The notes under the pieces: generated by a model
The model's input: only the letters and a program-made list of their open reading frames with translations
Databases searched by the model: none
Told to the model about the DNA's origin: nothing
In this document: positions 22,904-35,779 of the stretch, in pieces
How the letters are laid out: each line of letters begins with the position of its first letter
Numbering within the stretch: position 1 is the stretch's first letter
Translations under genes and position numbers: made by a program
Assembly: GCA_013398615.1 (NCBI GenBank)
Contig: VZSR01003798.1
Coordinates: forward strand, 9,795,542-9,859,541
Source of the DNA: Brachypodius melanocephalos
Lineage: Eukaryota > Chordata > Aves > Passeriformes > Pycnonotidae
Direction of reading: 5' to 3'
Length of the DNA: 64,000 nt

Positions 22904-24440
22904 TGAACTGACAAATTTGGGTGACTGGTAATACCACACCAGGACAAAAATAAAATCAGAGATGGGTGTCACATTTCTGGTCCTTTCCAGCACTTTGCTT
23001 ATAGACATTTCCCTTTCATTCATACTCTTCAATGCATGTACACAGTGTGCACATGCCTTGTGTTAGCTAAACATAGAGAATAACTGTGCAGTTAAAGCAG
23101 AAACCTTTCCTAGTTCCCAGAGCCACTGCTCTTGGTTTGTGATCATAGGCTCATGAGCTCAGTTTTCAGCAAGGAAGCACAATTAAAACTGGTAAGGACG
23201 TTCAAACCATATCTGATTCCTTTCACAAAAAAACAGAGAAAAAAAACCCCCATTGTTCAGATTATAATTTAATGTCAGAGTTGAGTAAATATGATTTAAC
23301 AACAATATCAGCACTCTGATGAGGGCAACCTCAAGTCGCTGGCTCATCTCTTCCATAAATTGGAATCCACTGTGATTAGACTCCATTTGGCATTCTGCTG
23401 TGCATTAGTCAGTGAATGCAGAGCTTATCCCAGCTATATTTAATGAGGCAACAGGCGTGCCTGCCTTTGCAAGAAAGAGCTTATCTACATGTCTATAACT
23501 GATTTCGCAAGTGAGGCAGCAGATCCTCAGGCCCTGTTTGCTTTCATATGGATGTTTGAAAACATCGTGTCCTGCAGTGGAAGGTAAAATACTGCTTCAT
23601 AAAAGGCTGCCACACGTGCTGTGTTTAAAAAAACCCCCACAACACAAATCCCCACTCCCCTCCTGCCTTCCACAGAATAACAGCTTTAGAGTAATAGTTT
23701 CAGACATCTTGTTCTTTGCTGTGTTTATGGTGGCAGTGTTTTATCTCCTTGTGCATATCACATTGTGATTACTTTATTAGGGATTTACTGGATGAAGTAG
23801 CTAAGCGAACACTAAAAAATTTGATGCAATAGTTTCACCTGGCTACATTCTAACATAAAGGATGGTTCAGTGAATTAGAATCTCTTGAGATAATTTATTT
23901 AATGGCTCTATATAACTCCAGTCCATCAAAAAAATCTGGGAGTCTAACTCATAATCCCCTGCTGCTGCAGCTCTTTGCCCTATTGCGAGGACAGTGTCAA
24001 ATGCTGCCAGATTAGAGTGAGAGCCCTACATGTTTATTTCTGTAGGATGGCGAGGTATACTGGTAAGATGAGTTGGGATCTGTAAGTCAATCTATGAGGC
24101 CCATCAAGCCTTAATTACCCTTTTTATCCCAAAGACTCCACAAATCACATTTTGATTAAAGCCAACATCACCCACTCAATTAGAAATGTTGGCAATGTAA
24201 AGGCACTATCATAGTATATTTATCTCGATTTTTTCCTGACAGAAACTGTATAAACTTGTCTTAAATGTAACAAAGCACGTATGAGATCACTTAGGGTACA
24301 GGAATCTCCAACAGTAGTGCTGTGGCAGCTTAGGTGGGTATTTAGCAGTGGAACAAATTCCTGGCTGAGTTTGGAGCCTCTTGTGTGTTTACATCTTTTG
24401 GTATACAGCTATGGGAGTCACTTTGTACCTTAGCTGAATT
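22904..24440. other. Non-coding stretch, no gene seen
   Basis: No gene or dated repeat is recognised. Between about 24.08 and 24.24 kb the DNA is AT-rich with CTTAATTACCC, TTTTGATTAAAGCC and TCAATTAGAAATG motifs in a CpG-free context. This could be a conserved non-coding element, but the sequence alone does not show it. Confidence 0.5.
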
Positions 24441-25010
24441 GAACCACAGAAAAGAAAAAAAATGAGGTTAGAAGGGGCCAATGAAGATTATAATCAAGTC
24501 CAAACTCTTGTTCAAAGCAAGTCTAACTTCAAAGTTGGATCATGTTCTCGAGGATTTGCCCAGCTGTGCTTTAAAAACCTCCAAACAAGAGATCCTACAG
24601 CCTCTCAGGGCAGCCTGCTCCCTGCTCTCAGAGTGACAATTATTTCCTTATGTCCAACTAAAATTTCTCTAGCAGCAACTTGTGTTTACAGCTTCTTGTC
24701 TTTTCACTGTGCACTTCTGGTGGGATCTGGCTCCATCTGTTCCATAGCCCTTTCCTTAGGCAGTGTAACACTGATTTCAGCCCCTCCTCAGCCTTATCTG
24801 GGTTAAACAAACCAAGCTCCCCCATACACTGCATGTTCCAGCCCCTGACTGTCCTATCCTGGCTCCCCACTGGACTCTGGCTGTCCTCATGCACCCCAAA
24901 CCAGCTGCAATGTTCCAGAGGCAGTCTCAGAAATGCCAAATAGAAAGGAAAGATCAGTTCTCTTGTCCTACTTGCTCTCCAGCCAGACGTCCTGCTCTCA
25001 CAGGGCACGA
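24441..25010 (-). mobile_element. Old CR1 LINE (CR1-Y-like), 3' region, about 570 bp
   Basis: Antisense CR1 blocks follow in the expected order. They are ATGAGGTTAGAAGGGGCC, TTGTTCAAAGCAAGTCTAAC, TTCAAAGTTGGATCATGTTC, CCTACAGCCTCTCAGGGCAG, AGCAACTTGTGTTTACAGC and TTCACTGTGCACTTCTGG. CCCCTCCTCAGCCTTATCTG and a degraded CATGTTCCAGCCCCTGAC end the series. These follow the order I recall for the CR1-Y/CR1-E type consensus, from the 3' end at the left toward the 5' side at the right. The 3' octamer is degraded (ACCACAGAAAAGAAAA). Divergence is high, so this is an old insertion. Open frames crossing it are shadows and not genes. The right boundary is uncertain. Confidence 0.8.
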
Positions 25011-28000
25011 GAATTACATCACAACCTTGAGCCTACATTAGCAATATTTTTTGGGCAGTTTACATTGATAATGTGTTGTTCATATGGAAACCAAGAATCT
25101 TCTGTAATCATATGTATTTCATCCATTAGTATCTTACCTTATTATTTTTTTCCAGTAAACTCTGACTGTTGTGACATTTTTGCAGGAGTATTTTGTGGGC
25201 AGTTCTTTCCCAATTCAAAGCAATGTGATGAGAAGCAGAAGAGATCGCAATATGCTAACATTTTAAATGTGCTTTTGAAGAGGCCTTTGGGCACAGATGT
25301 TCCATAAAACTGTATTTATTATTATAATAATCTGCTGAAGAATTCAGCTGTTTTTTCAGGGGTTTGAATATTGAAGACTCTCTAAATCTAATGATTCTGA
25401 GTCTGCCCCACTTACTCCACTTTCAACAGCAATAAGAAATACAAATTTGAAAAATCTGTATATACCAACGCATTTTAGAGCACCACAGTATAAACACTGA
25501 CAGTATAAATGCTGATAGAAAGAAGAAATCTTTCAGATGGAATCCCTTCAAACTGCAGGTGATGTCAAAAAAGCTTCTAAGTGAAAGACTCAAATCCACA
25601 ACACAGAGGCACAAGTAGAATTTAATGCCTAACCCACGGAAGTGTATTAGGTAGATGCCTATGAGTACCTGGCTTGTAACAGAACCAAAACACATGAAAG
25701 ACTGGTTCATCAGCTTTCCTTGAGACAATTTTAACTCCATGTGACTTTTTGGACAATGTTATTTCTTGATACTAGTTTGGAGAGGGGAACAATAATGGAA
25801 ACAATAATTTGAACATCAGAAATGTGAAGAAATCCACGACAAGAATATAAATGTCACAATTGTTTTTCTTAGATGATTTGGCAACTCCTTGCTCAAATAC
25901 CTCCAGAAGTGGATTTCTTACCAAATCTGGGACACAGTCATTGAAGAATTTTATTTCAGTCAAGGCACATATGAGAGATAGCAGAAGAATTAGAAAAAGT
26001 TAGTTTAAAGATGTAAACTATTCTCATCTGGACCCACAAATATTTAGCCTGACTGTAATTATCCATTCTGATTTTGTCCCCTGAAAAGCTGAATGAAACC
26101 CAGAACCTTCCTGTCTTTGCTATGTGAATGCCTCAGTGAGAGCTTCCTTGGGAAGCTTTTCCTTACACGTTCAGCTCATCCCCAGCAACGAGCACTGCGA
26201 GGTCTCGGAGCACCTGGCTCTTGGAACAGATGTTTGGCACATGAGGTTGGGAGTTGCCTGCTGCAGATAAGCCTGAAAAACCCAAATCACAATAATTATT
26301 TACCTTTATTAGGCTCAAGAGGGTTCAAACTGGCATCTATTTAATCATATCATATTTACTATTGTCAGAAACAAGGTCTGAGGAGTCTCCAGAGGAAAAT
26401 GCCTGTAGCTCTACAAACCTCCTTGTGAGCCTGTTCTTTTTATACTGTCACATTCTCAGCCCTCTCTGAAAAATTCTGGTTCTCTGTATCCACCCAGTAA
26501 TGAAAATGTGTTATTCTTAGAGATATTAAATTCATATGCTATTGTAATTCCAAAAACATTGGATTCCACTGTGGAAAAGCATTATTTGTTCATCTGTTCA
26601 TGAACTCTGCAGTCTGTAGGTTCACTGGGGGGCTAAAATACTGCAGAAATCCTTCGCCTTTTCCTCCTCATTTTTGCAGAGAAATATCATGGAAAACTGT
26701 TAATTTTTCACATCACTATTTTATTATTAAATGCTCTAATTGCTAACAATGCATGAAGAAATATTTGAATTATTTGCTTGCAAATGATTATGATGGAGGA
26801 AGCCGCTATTCCAAATGGGAAAGGGTTCATGTCATCTTCTAGTGTGATCTAACAATTCCCACACCTTGTGTTTCCAGGGTCCTGAATCTACTGTAATAAG
26901 ATTCCTTGTGAAATCCCTTGTGCTCCTTCCTTCTTGTTTGGTCTGGAGGTGATTTCTTGGTGGGTGTGCTCTCCATGTCCTCAGAGTCCCTGTCCCAGCC
27001 AGGCTAAGAGGTGCCTCTGCTGCCTCAGGAGGCTGATCCATGTCTCAGGCAGAGGAAAACCCTTCAGAGGATTAGTGAGGCTCTGCCCCACATGTCTCCG
27101 TCACCACCAGCACTGCTGGGAGCAGACAGCAGGACTAACAACCGAGTGTTCCTCACACGTACAGCTGTCCTTGCTGCCATGTGTGCACATTCCCCAGGAT
27201 ATTCATACACTTCAAGGAGGAAAAGGCCAGAAAAATAAATGAAGTTAGTCCAGGCAGAGATGTTTCTGGCTACAGTATGTATTCTGTGCTAATAAAAGAT
27301 GCAGAAACCAGCAGTCCTCTCAGCAGAGCACCAGCTGTCTCCACATGCTGCAATAATAAGCTCTGCTCTAAAAACCTGGCCTTCCATATCCTGTGTGGCA
27401 AATACAAAATCGGTAATGGTCTACAAACTGCCTACAACTACAGTTGTGCTTCTGAGTTACCACACAATTTATTGATACAGAATAAAACAGTACTTTCAAG
27501 TTCTGCCTGCTAGAGCAGTACAGTAGAGGCTCAGATCTCAAGAAACTTTGACTTGACAATATTTTATGCCCTTTAGTGAGAGAAACATGCCAGGCGTGGT
27601 TGTGTAGTATAAAATCATACTTAGCATAACGTCTGATGCCACAGTAGATTAAGAGTGGGAGAGCTGAAGAAGCAGTAAAAGTGGGTGCAATAATATGCAT
27701 CTCTACTTTTTTGGGTACATAAATTTATCATATTTTCCCTAAGCCATTAATGGACTTGTTTTTCACTAGCCATGGAGCCCATTTGCTTTGGGAACATCAG
27801 CAGAGAGAGAAGGCTGCTGCTAAAAGACTTCAAAGTGTGAGTGAGCAATGGTTTCCAAGTGCTCAGCAAAGCAAAATAAACTTTTACCAAACCAGTTGGA
27901 GGCACGTCTTCCCCCAAACACCTGCCAAATTTAAGCTTCCTAGCCCTTGCTGTGGCTTTTGTTTTGTTCATTAACAGTTCCATGCAATTTTTATAATGGG

Positions 28001-30212
28001 GAAAGTGTCCTTTATGCTTCATCTCATTCTCAAAACCAATAAAGTATTTTTTTAAACTATTATAAATAATTTTTAAATGTAACTAAAAAAGAGTCACCAA
28101 GGATGTGAATTTTTTTCTTGAAAAGCAAGAGATCCAAAAGATATAAACAGCTGCTCAAATAACCCCTGAGTGGAAATGGTCTTGGTCTCAGAAGGTTGGT
28201 ATTTAAGCTGGCACATGATTTTAAGCACTTGAGTTATCCCTAAGACACACATAAAAAAAATCAAAAGTCATGTGCTGCAAGTTACACGTAAATACAAAAT
28301 CTTGCTAGCCTGGGACTGTGGACTGTAAGCATAAGCTTACCAAATAACCAAGTAACTTCTATATTAATGCTATAAGTTACACACTCATTCAAGAGCTTGG
28401 AGTAGACAGAACCTAATGCTGTTCTCAAATTGCTACAGTACTTCTGAGTGCTGTGCTAATATATTCTGCTGTATACAGTGTGATGTTAATTTTTATGCCT
28501 TGCAGTAGAATGTGCAGTGAAGTTGAATTACAATTGCTGTGGGAATCATAACACTGGAAAACATGTCTAAATCTCAGCTTTAAGGCCGTGCTAACGTATC
28601 TTTTACATTTAATTTCCTTTAGGAAAAAAAAGCAAAAAAAAAAAAGAAAAAAAAAGGAAAAGGAACAACTGGCTGTTGTTGACTTTGCCAGTAAAAAGAG
28701 CCAAGATATTGCAGTGTGGGTTATCTGGGGATCTCTGTCACAGTCCCCTTGTTCTCTGGCTGGTTTCTTCTTAGCAAATGCTGCTGTTCCAGAGACACCC
28801 TGATGAAGTGTGCTCACTGACACTTTCCTAAGGCCTTATGGGAACAAGGATAGGATAAATCTTTTAATCTTCATGCACATCCTCAAGGTTATTCTGGATT
28901 CACAGTCCAGAAATGATGAGAGGCAAAGTTATATCTCTCAGTAATCAGGGACAACTCAAGGCCCCTCCATGGAAGAATCAGCAGAGATACACTCAACCAA
29001 GGTGAAAAAAGGAGAGAGAGAAACAAACCTGAGATTACCATTGAAAAGAGCCTTTATCATTCCTCCTGTGATACAGGAACAAGGTGCAATGAAGACTTTT
29101 TACAGCCAAAATGTCATTTTGTTGACTACTGACCTCCTGCCTTCTTTGAACTTTGGAAGTGATTTTAACTGGCTTTTGGATGCTCTCTTTTAGTTGCCTT
29201 TTCTTTTTCTCTTAGACTTATCAAGTGGCCTTGTTAAACCTGTCCTTTTCTTGGATTCCTGTGTGTTTTAACAGTTTTATCAGGATCAGCACCCCTCTGA
29301 GAGTGTTTAACTATAATTGTTTCTATAATTTCTGTATATAACTTGTAGAATAGTTTGGTGCCTTTTTCCTTCATAGGGATGAATTTCCATAAAAGAAGGA
29401 GAGTGCCAAGGTTGAAATGGGAAAATCACTAGGTTAGAAAAGGGTGATATTGTGCTCTTAGTACCTGAAACCAGCATTCTCAATTCATTTTGGTGCCATG
29501 AAAGCTAGTGCGAAGAAGAGTCAGAAAGAGAGTGGGACAGGCCATCAAATTTTATCATTTGGACTCCATCTCTCTGAACCCTTTCATGGCACTGTAGTAG
29601 AGCAGTACAAAATGGAAAGAGGTGAGGTCTGCATTTATATGTTTGAAACACCAGGAGGATTATACAACTCCTGTGGTTTTCACCTGATGTCTCCTCACAG
29701 GAATCTCACCGGTACCATCAGGCAGTTGTGCCTGCGTGTACATGGATATGCACAGGTAGGGTGCACGTCTACTTTCCAAAAAACCATCTGTGAATATCTT
29801 ACAGCTCCTCAAAACATAGACGTGTTTTTGGAACTTGGTATTTTTTACAGTGTTTGCCATCTTTCATTTAAGAGTTTCTTCCTTTTCCAAAAAAATGTAA
29901 GTTGTGTTGAAAAAAATTATGAGTATTGAGGGTGGTCTCCCTCATATAGAGTCACAAGGCTTGGGGCCAGCCAGCTCTTTTCAGTTATCAGGTCCAGGTG
30001 GGAAGAGATCAGGTGGTTCCTACAAAGGCTGAGGGACTGCATGTGGAGTGGGAGGTTTCTGTGAAGTCTGCTTTGACTGAGTGGAAAAGAAATTATATTT
30101 TATTAAGTTTGAAAACAATCTGACCCCTGAAGGTGTGGTATCCGATATTGTTGGGTTGGGGGCCTATGTGTACCATCAACAAGTCCATTAGTCTTGTTTG
30201 CATTATTTTACA
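25011..30212. other. Non-coding stretch, no gene seen
   Basis: No supportable gene. It includes a GC-richer patch near 26.9-27.2 kb with overlapping frames on both strands and an A-rich tract at 28.62 kb. A 143-codon frame at 29498-29929 has no recognisable domain. Non-palindromic sequence at 29.93-30.2 kb could be an unrecognised insertion, but I see no terminal repeats. Confidence 0.55.
28621..28665 (+). repeat. A-rich tract
   Basis: AGGAAAAAAAAGC followed by long A runs broken by single G. It encodes the Lys-rich part of a spurious frame and is low-complexity only. Confidence 0.7.
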
Positions 30213-30258
30213 CAATCACAGAATATACGGAGTTGGAAGGGACCCACAAGGATCATCC
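30213..30258 (-). mobile_element. CR1 LINE 3'-end stub, passerine-type
   Basis: CAATCACAGAATATACGGAG, then TTGGAAGGGACCCACAAGG and ATCATC, is the antisense CR1 3' terminus. It breaks off after about 46 bp. It shares the ATATAC-GAGTTGGAAGG variant with the copy at 6522, so it is probably the same subfamily, severely 5'-truncated. A/C-rich low-complexity DNA begins shortly after. Confidence 0.8.
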
Positions 30259-30284
30259 TCAGTAAAAAAATAACGAAACTCTAT

Positions 30285-30350
30285 TTTCTCCCCCAAAAAA
30301 ACCACCTCAAACTAACCAAAAGCACAAAGCAACCCAGCCCCAAAGAACAC
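30285..30350 (+). repeat. A/C-rich low-complexity tract
   Basis: Runs such as CCCCCAAAAAAACCACC and CAACCCAGCCCCAAAG give a strongly A+C-biased strand just beyond the CR1 stub. It is not a recognised tandem repeat. Confidence 0.5.
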
Positions 30351-33300
30351 ACCACATACATATTAAAAATTCTGGCTAATGTACACAGAGCAGAAAAATA
30401 AGTAAGCAATCATCCAAAATGACTTTTGTGTTATAGATTGCTCTTGAATGAGGCCTAATAGTGGATGCATCATTGCAAACAGTTTTCCATTGTCAGCATG
30501 CATTTATGACAACCATTTTGTCCAATTTCCTGTTCTTTTGCTGGCAGAAAGGGACAGAGTCCCTCTCCCTCACACTAAGGTTTCTTCATGCTGCCTGGGC
30601 TGTACTGCACATGTGCTCAGTCCCTTCCTGGGGATCTGAGGAGATGGAATGATGACTGTTACACAATAACTATTTTTTCTTTATTTTTCGTTGTGGGGGC
30701 AAAAATGTACAAAACTACTAGCCACATCTGCAGTGCACCAATTAGAGATAGAGAGGACAGGTATTCAATCCCCATGGATGATTCAAGGTTAAAGAAAATT
30801 ACCCACTTTTAGCAGATAACAGAATCCTAACTATCTGCCTTAAACTGGGATTGACTGTGCACTATCTGAGCTGATAGAAGGTACAATATTTCATCCAAAG
30901 ACAGGCGTATTTGCCTTCTGCTTTTACCACTATGTAATATTATTTTGTTGACCTTCAGCCACATTGGCACAGGAATTGATGTAACATGAAGGGATATGAC
31001 AGAAGGCAATCAACAATACAAGAAGATACGAAAAATCCAAAGAAGAACTTATGTCCTCAAGAACAGGACACTGACTATCCAGTCACATACAGACTTTTAG
31101 GTAGTGAAGAGCTTCCAGAAGATACAATGTAAATCAATAGATGTCCACTTTATTCACAAAAAATGATGGATAACGTAGCAAGCCAGGTTGATTTACTTTA
31201 ATTTGCAAATCAATTTCCTACACAGTTTTTTTTTTTTTTTCCTTCCTTAAAAAATCCCACTAATCAATTTCATATCAAAACAGACTGACGCACAGGGGGA
31301 GCTGCCAGCCCCACCTGCACACTGGAAACCTTTCAGTTCTGTGGGGCTGTCCTGGGCACAGCCAGGAGGCACCTGGAGCTGTGCCATGCTGTGCCGCTCC
31401 ATGCAGGGACGTGCATCCCTGCACAAACAGCTTCATCCCATGCCTGAGCTCCTGAGACCCAGCACCAGCTGTGCACTGGGTTTGTCCCCTGGGGAGAAGT
31501 GAGAGAAGCCCAAAGGCAGCACTAACACCAGCAATGTCAGCAATGTGTTAGTGCTTAACTGACTGCTGCCTGCAAATTCACCTTTGGGAAGCCATGGATG
31601 CTGACTGGCACTGGTCTGAGAGTATTTATGGATGAGTTGGAATTGCAACATGTGAACTTCTCTTTATCACTCAAAGAAATGACTGCAATGCAGGCAGATC
31701 TGAACAACAGCCAGCCCGCAGGCTGCCCTCATCCCTCCCACCCAGGCACACAAACCATCCCGCTGCCTTTAGGTTCCCACAGCACTTTGTGGTGACCTCG
31801 TGTGCAGAATGTCACGTCTGACCAGTGACACTGTGCAGGGCAGCAGGGCTCATGTGGCACAGAAGCTCTTGGGAAAGGGCAGCAGGCCAGGCTGTCACAC
31901 CCCTCCTGGCCCAGGACAGCCAGAGGGAACTAACTGGTGGCTCCCCGGCACTTTGTTTTCATTTTAACTGTGTTTTTATTTTAACAAGGGGGCAGGGGAG
32001 AGCAGGCTGTTGATAGTCCTCTCCTGCGTGGTGCAGGCAAGCTCATCTATGGCAATTATTTTTTTCGTCAAAGCTGTTTTAAGACACAAATTTACAAGAC
32101 TTGATACATAGAGCTCTGTGGGATTTTACATTTGGAAAACAATCTTCAAAATGTCCTCGAATATGAACAGTACCTTTCTGTGGTGAATCTGTATGGGAGC
32201 TACACCTAGTCTCACCTATCACAGTATTGTAGCAACAAAAGTAATTGCTGCATAGTCTTTTAACCAACAAAGCCCTTGAAGGGCTTGTGAGGGTGCAGAA
32301 AGAAACAGATTTCAACAGACATGGAAAGTATTTCTTATGCGAGGATTTTAAAGGGAAAGCAGCTTTAAGAGTGAAGATATTCAGGAAGAAGATCAGATCT
32401 GTTAAAATACTCAGATACCCTTCCATGTCTATACTCAAAGCAGCACTTTGCAGAATACATGCAAACCAAACTCCGTTCATTTGTCTCATTTCACACTTGG
32501 CTGTTCTTCCAGGGGTCTAGGAGAATACAGCTGCAGAGTAAAACAGTTTAAAGCCTGAGCTCTTGAAACAGACGTGGGTAATACTTCTCCATTTTAAAAT
32601 ACAGACAGATTGTTTCCACAGATGATTTGCAGATGTAACATTTAGCTATTTAAAGACTAGGTTTTTTTTCCAACACTTTTGGAAAAGCAGTAGAAAATCA
32701 TGTTTGTGGCAGGACTTAAACTGAAATTGTAGAGCTGTTCCAGTAGTACCCATAGCACCCTTCTCATATTTGCTCTTCGTTTTGGTCAAGGGTTTTCCTT
32801 TTTTTTTTTCTTTGCCTTTTCTGTATCTCACACTTGGCTCTTTCCTGCCCGTGTCCATAGCAGCACCCTCTGGAAGACTGCAATGATGCCGAGATGGATT
32901 TGTGCCAGGGAAGAAGCAGAATCAGTGAGCAACAGGCAATGCAGTTCAAGGTCATTCTGGGTTTTCCCCCTGCAGCACCCAACCCTTCCAAGAAACAGTA
33001 CCTGACTGTTCTTTCAGTCCTGATAATCTGGGTGAAGTGGGGCCCATTCTGCTTTTCGTTTCACCTAAAGTGTCAGTGGGATGCCAGTAAAATCCAGCTA
33101 ACCAATCAAAGTTTACTGCAACATGTGCTAACAGGTACAACGCTCAATGCCCAACATTTGAGTTGCCTTCAGATGCTTCTAGAAGCATTTAAAAAGAATG
33201 AAAATGTTTGCTATTGTACATAGCAGAGAAGGTGCATTGAAAGCATTTATATTTCTTACTATTTCTGAATCTTAGGGAAGACACAATGTGCAGGCAATTG

Positions 33301-34005
33301 CTGCTTATTAAGAGATTTAATATTACTTTAAGACTCACAAATAGACCATGATGTAGACCAATGTATAGAGAAAAAATACAAAGAAAATATGATGTATTTC
33401 TAACTATTTGTGGACTCCATACATTACAACATAAAAATAGTTAAACATTGCTAGGTCAAACCTTTAAAGAACCTGGGATCATTAGGATAAGATTGTCCAT
33501 GTGGCTGAGTTGAAGATTTTATATATACATTGTGATAATTTTGTCTATAAGCAAAACATATTTGGGGAAGTGGGTGGGGTAGATGAGTGGTGAATGGATG
33601 TTGATCATTATTGGAACATGGCAGGTGTAGAGGCAAGGACAACAAATCAAAGACAAAAGTAAAATTAATACAAAGGGAACTTCTGGGACCTGCCAGAAGC
33701 ACTATGCATAAAGAATGTCTTAGTTAGATGTAAGTACTAAAACATTTGGGGGTGTGTGGGATTTGAAAAATATCAGGACGAAAGGGATGAAGTGTGCTGT
33801 CACCCCAAGGAGTGGAACAGAGCCAAAGAAAGGATCATCTGAGGTGAAACAGCAAGTAAAGCTCACTGACTGTGCCATTTATTTGCTTCACATATTCACT
33901 TTTAGTTACAGCCATCCATTCATAGTTGGCACGTGCCCAAAAAAATTTGTGAATCTCACAGATTAATAATTAAACCTTTCCTAATTCAATCAATGCAGCA
34001 TAATA
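30351..34005. other. Non-coding stretch with GC-richer zone 31.3-32.0 kb
   Basis: No gene recognised. A 15-bp poly-T lies at 31226-31240. From about 31.28 to 31.98 kb the DNA is GC-richer with repeated CAGGAGGCACCTGGAGC-like stretches, but I see no splice or coding pattern. A 136-codon minus frame (32079-32489) shows no domain. A T-rich tract is at about 32.80 kb. Confidence 0.5.
31226..31240 (+). repeat. Poly-T tract
   Basis: Fifteen consecutive T residues, with no adjacent retroposon recognised. Confidence 0.75.
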
Positions 34006-34122
34006 TTCCAACAACAACAACAACAAAAACCCCAAAACCAAAAGAACCACTGCCTTTACCTATTACATTTAAAAAAAAAAATCTAAACAAAAACCCAACC
34101 CCAACCCTTCAAAAATACCCCA
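34006..34122 (+). repeat. (AAC)n microsatellite and A/C-rich low-complexity
   Basis: About six AAC units (34010-34028) lead into AAAACCCCAAAACCAAAAG. After a short normal stretch come A10 and AACCCAACCCCAACCC. The strand is strongly A+C biased. The Lys/Pro/Thr-rich open frame across it is an artefact of composition. Confidence 0.7.
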
Positions 34123-35698
34123 ATGCTCAGAATAAGAAATCTTGGCTATGACATATCCCTTACAGGCCTACTAACTGGATGTTTCTCAAATGGCATGAAG
34201 CAAATATTCTGAGACAAACGGATTTCAGCAAAACCATTTCAAATACTGTTTTTTACTACTGCAAAACCTCTGTTCAACCACCTGTGACAATTACTCCTCA
34301 ATTTCAAAAATTATCTCAACTGCCTTGAAATGTCATGGAGAGAAAAAAAATTTGTATCTTGGGTAGCTGGATCTTGGATTGATGGAGAACATAAAGAAGG
34401 ACCCAGAGGCGTGGTTGAAGTGAGGACCACATGAAGTGGATGTGTGATACTTTCTCTGAAATATTCAGTTTAATATACAAAGCGTTGAGCAAAGGGGGGA
34501 AAAAAGCACTTATACATTCAAAGAGTTACGTTTCTTTAAGTATTTATAGATGGAAAATTGGAATCTACAGACATTGAAGCCTAAACCTGATAATCCCACC
34601 GCTCAAACTTGGAACATTTTCAAGGTTATCAGAATTAACCACAAGCCAGTTTATCAACCACAGACTCAGCTCATTTCTTGCTTAGTCCCAAACCATTATT
34701 TTAGAAACTGCCTGTATAGTGCTGCAAAAGCAACAGCAAGTTTGCTTTCAACTGCTAGAAACTTTGACAGTTCTGCAGGAAATGGGTAGCCCTTTAAAAA
34801 AAAAGAATGGTATGAATAAATTTGCAACTAAGCTATGCTATCACAGAAACCAAACTTTTAAAATGATGTGACCAAAGGCTGAAAATAATGACTGAGAAAA
34901 AAAATTGTGAAGTTGCTATGGTAACTATTAACAATTCAGACAGGCTGTTGATATGAGATCTTATTAAATATGTCAAACCAAACATTTTATTTATAATTTA
35001 AAACTCTAACATTGACACTTTACAGTTAACAGAAATTAAAAAGGAATTCAAGCTGTAACTTAATAAAGACTTGAAAGTTACAGCTGAGACAACACTTCCA
35101 TTCTACCTTGTCACTTCACATGTTCTAAAAGACCTTCAAAAGTCCTTTTATGCTAAAATTTTCTATGCTTGGACATAGCCTGGAGAAAGGCAGAAGAAAT
35201 ACCATTTGCCTTCTTTTGAACAATCTGCTTTGGAAGAGGGAGAGATATTAACATCTTGATTTTTAGCCCCAACTTAATTGCTCTGGTGTTTAAAGATCAC
35301 ATTGTGATTGTGCACTAAACACTGCTGCCCTTACTTGCAATAAGTTACACTTGCTCCACTGTTCTTGCCTCAGTGAATCTAGCTAACTTTACAGAATAAA
35401 CAGCAGAAACTCTCCCAGAAATCAAAACTTTTTCAAGCCTCCCATTCTGCAAAGCACCGACATCTTCACTGGCACTGGCATTACTCATGTGCTTGAAATT
35501 AGGCATGAGATTAACTCACAATGTAGCCTAATTTATTCTGTGGTGCAATTGCTATCCTTGAAAGAACATTAGCACATTTGTGGTGTGTTACAGAAGCCAA
35601 GATTCTCCCTTTCTGGTGGCCGTGTTGGACCCTGGGACTCAGAGTGCTAATGATGCCAAGGCAGTGGGCTTGATCCTCACATGGGACATTCACTTAAG
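34123..35698. other. Non-coding stretch, no gene seen
   Basis: AT-rich, CpG-poor, with no recognised repeats, exons or RNA genes. A 79-codon frame at 34550-34789 has no recognisable domain. Confidence 0.55.
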
Positions 35699-35752
35699 AG
35701 TTGGACTTGATGATCCTTGTGGATCCCTTCCAACCCAGAATACTCTGAGTGT
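35699..35752 (+). mobile_element. CR1 LINE 3' fragment, sense
   Basis: GAGTTGGACTTGATGATCC, then TTGTGGATCCCTTCCAACCC and AGAATACTCTGAG, is the sense-strand 3' end of an avian CR1. The expected terminal octamer (ATTCTGTG) is degraded to ACTCTGAG. The preceding sequence (about 35.6-35.7 kb) may contain more diverged CR1, but I cannot align it by eye. Confidence 0.8.
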
Positions 35753-35779
35753 GAAGTGTAAGAACTGTAAGAACTGTAG
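35753..35779 (+). repeat. Short tandem AAGAACTGT repeat
   Basis: GTAAGAACT is repeated about twice just downstream of the CR1 3' end. CR1 3' ends carry 8-bp repeats, but this 9-bp unit differs, so it is probably independent slippage. Confidence 0.5.

Noticed and set aside
24462..25008. Open frames of 114-116 codons on both strands
   Set aside because: They lie inside the old CR1 element and do not follow the reverse transcriptase reading frame in any recognisable way.
28621..28665. A-rich tract considered as a processed pseudogene or SINE tail
   Set aside because: The upstream sequence shows no coding similarity, SINE body or target-site duplication.
29498..29929. 143-codon plus-strand open frame
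   Set aside because: No recognisable family or splice context. The Phe/Ser/Lys-rich end reads through AT-rich DNA.
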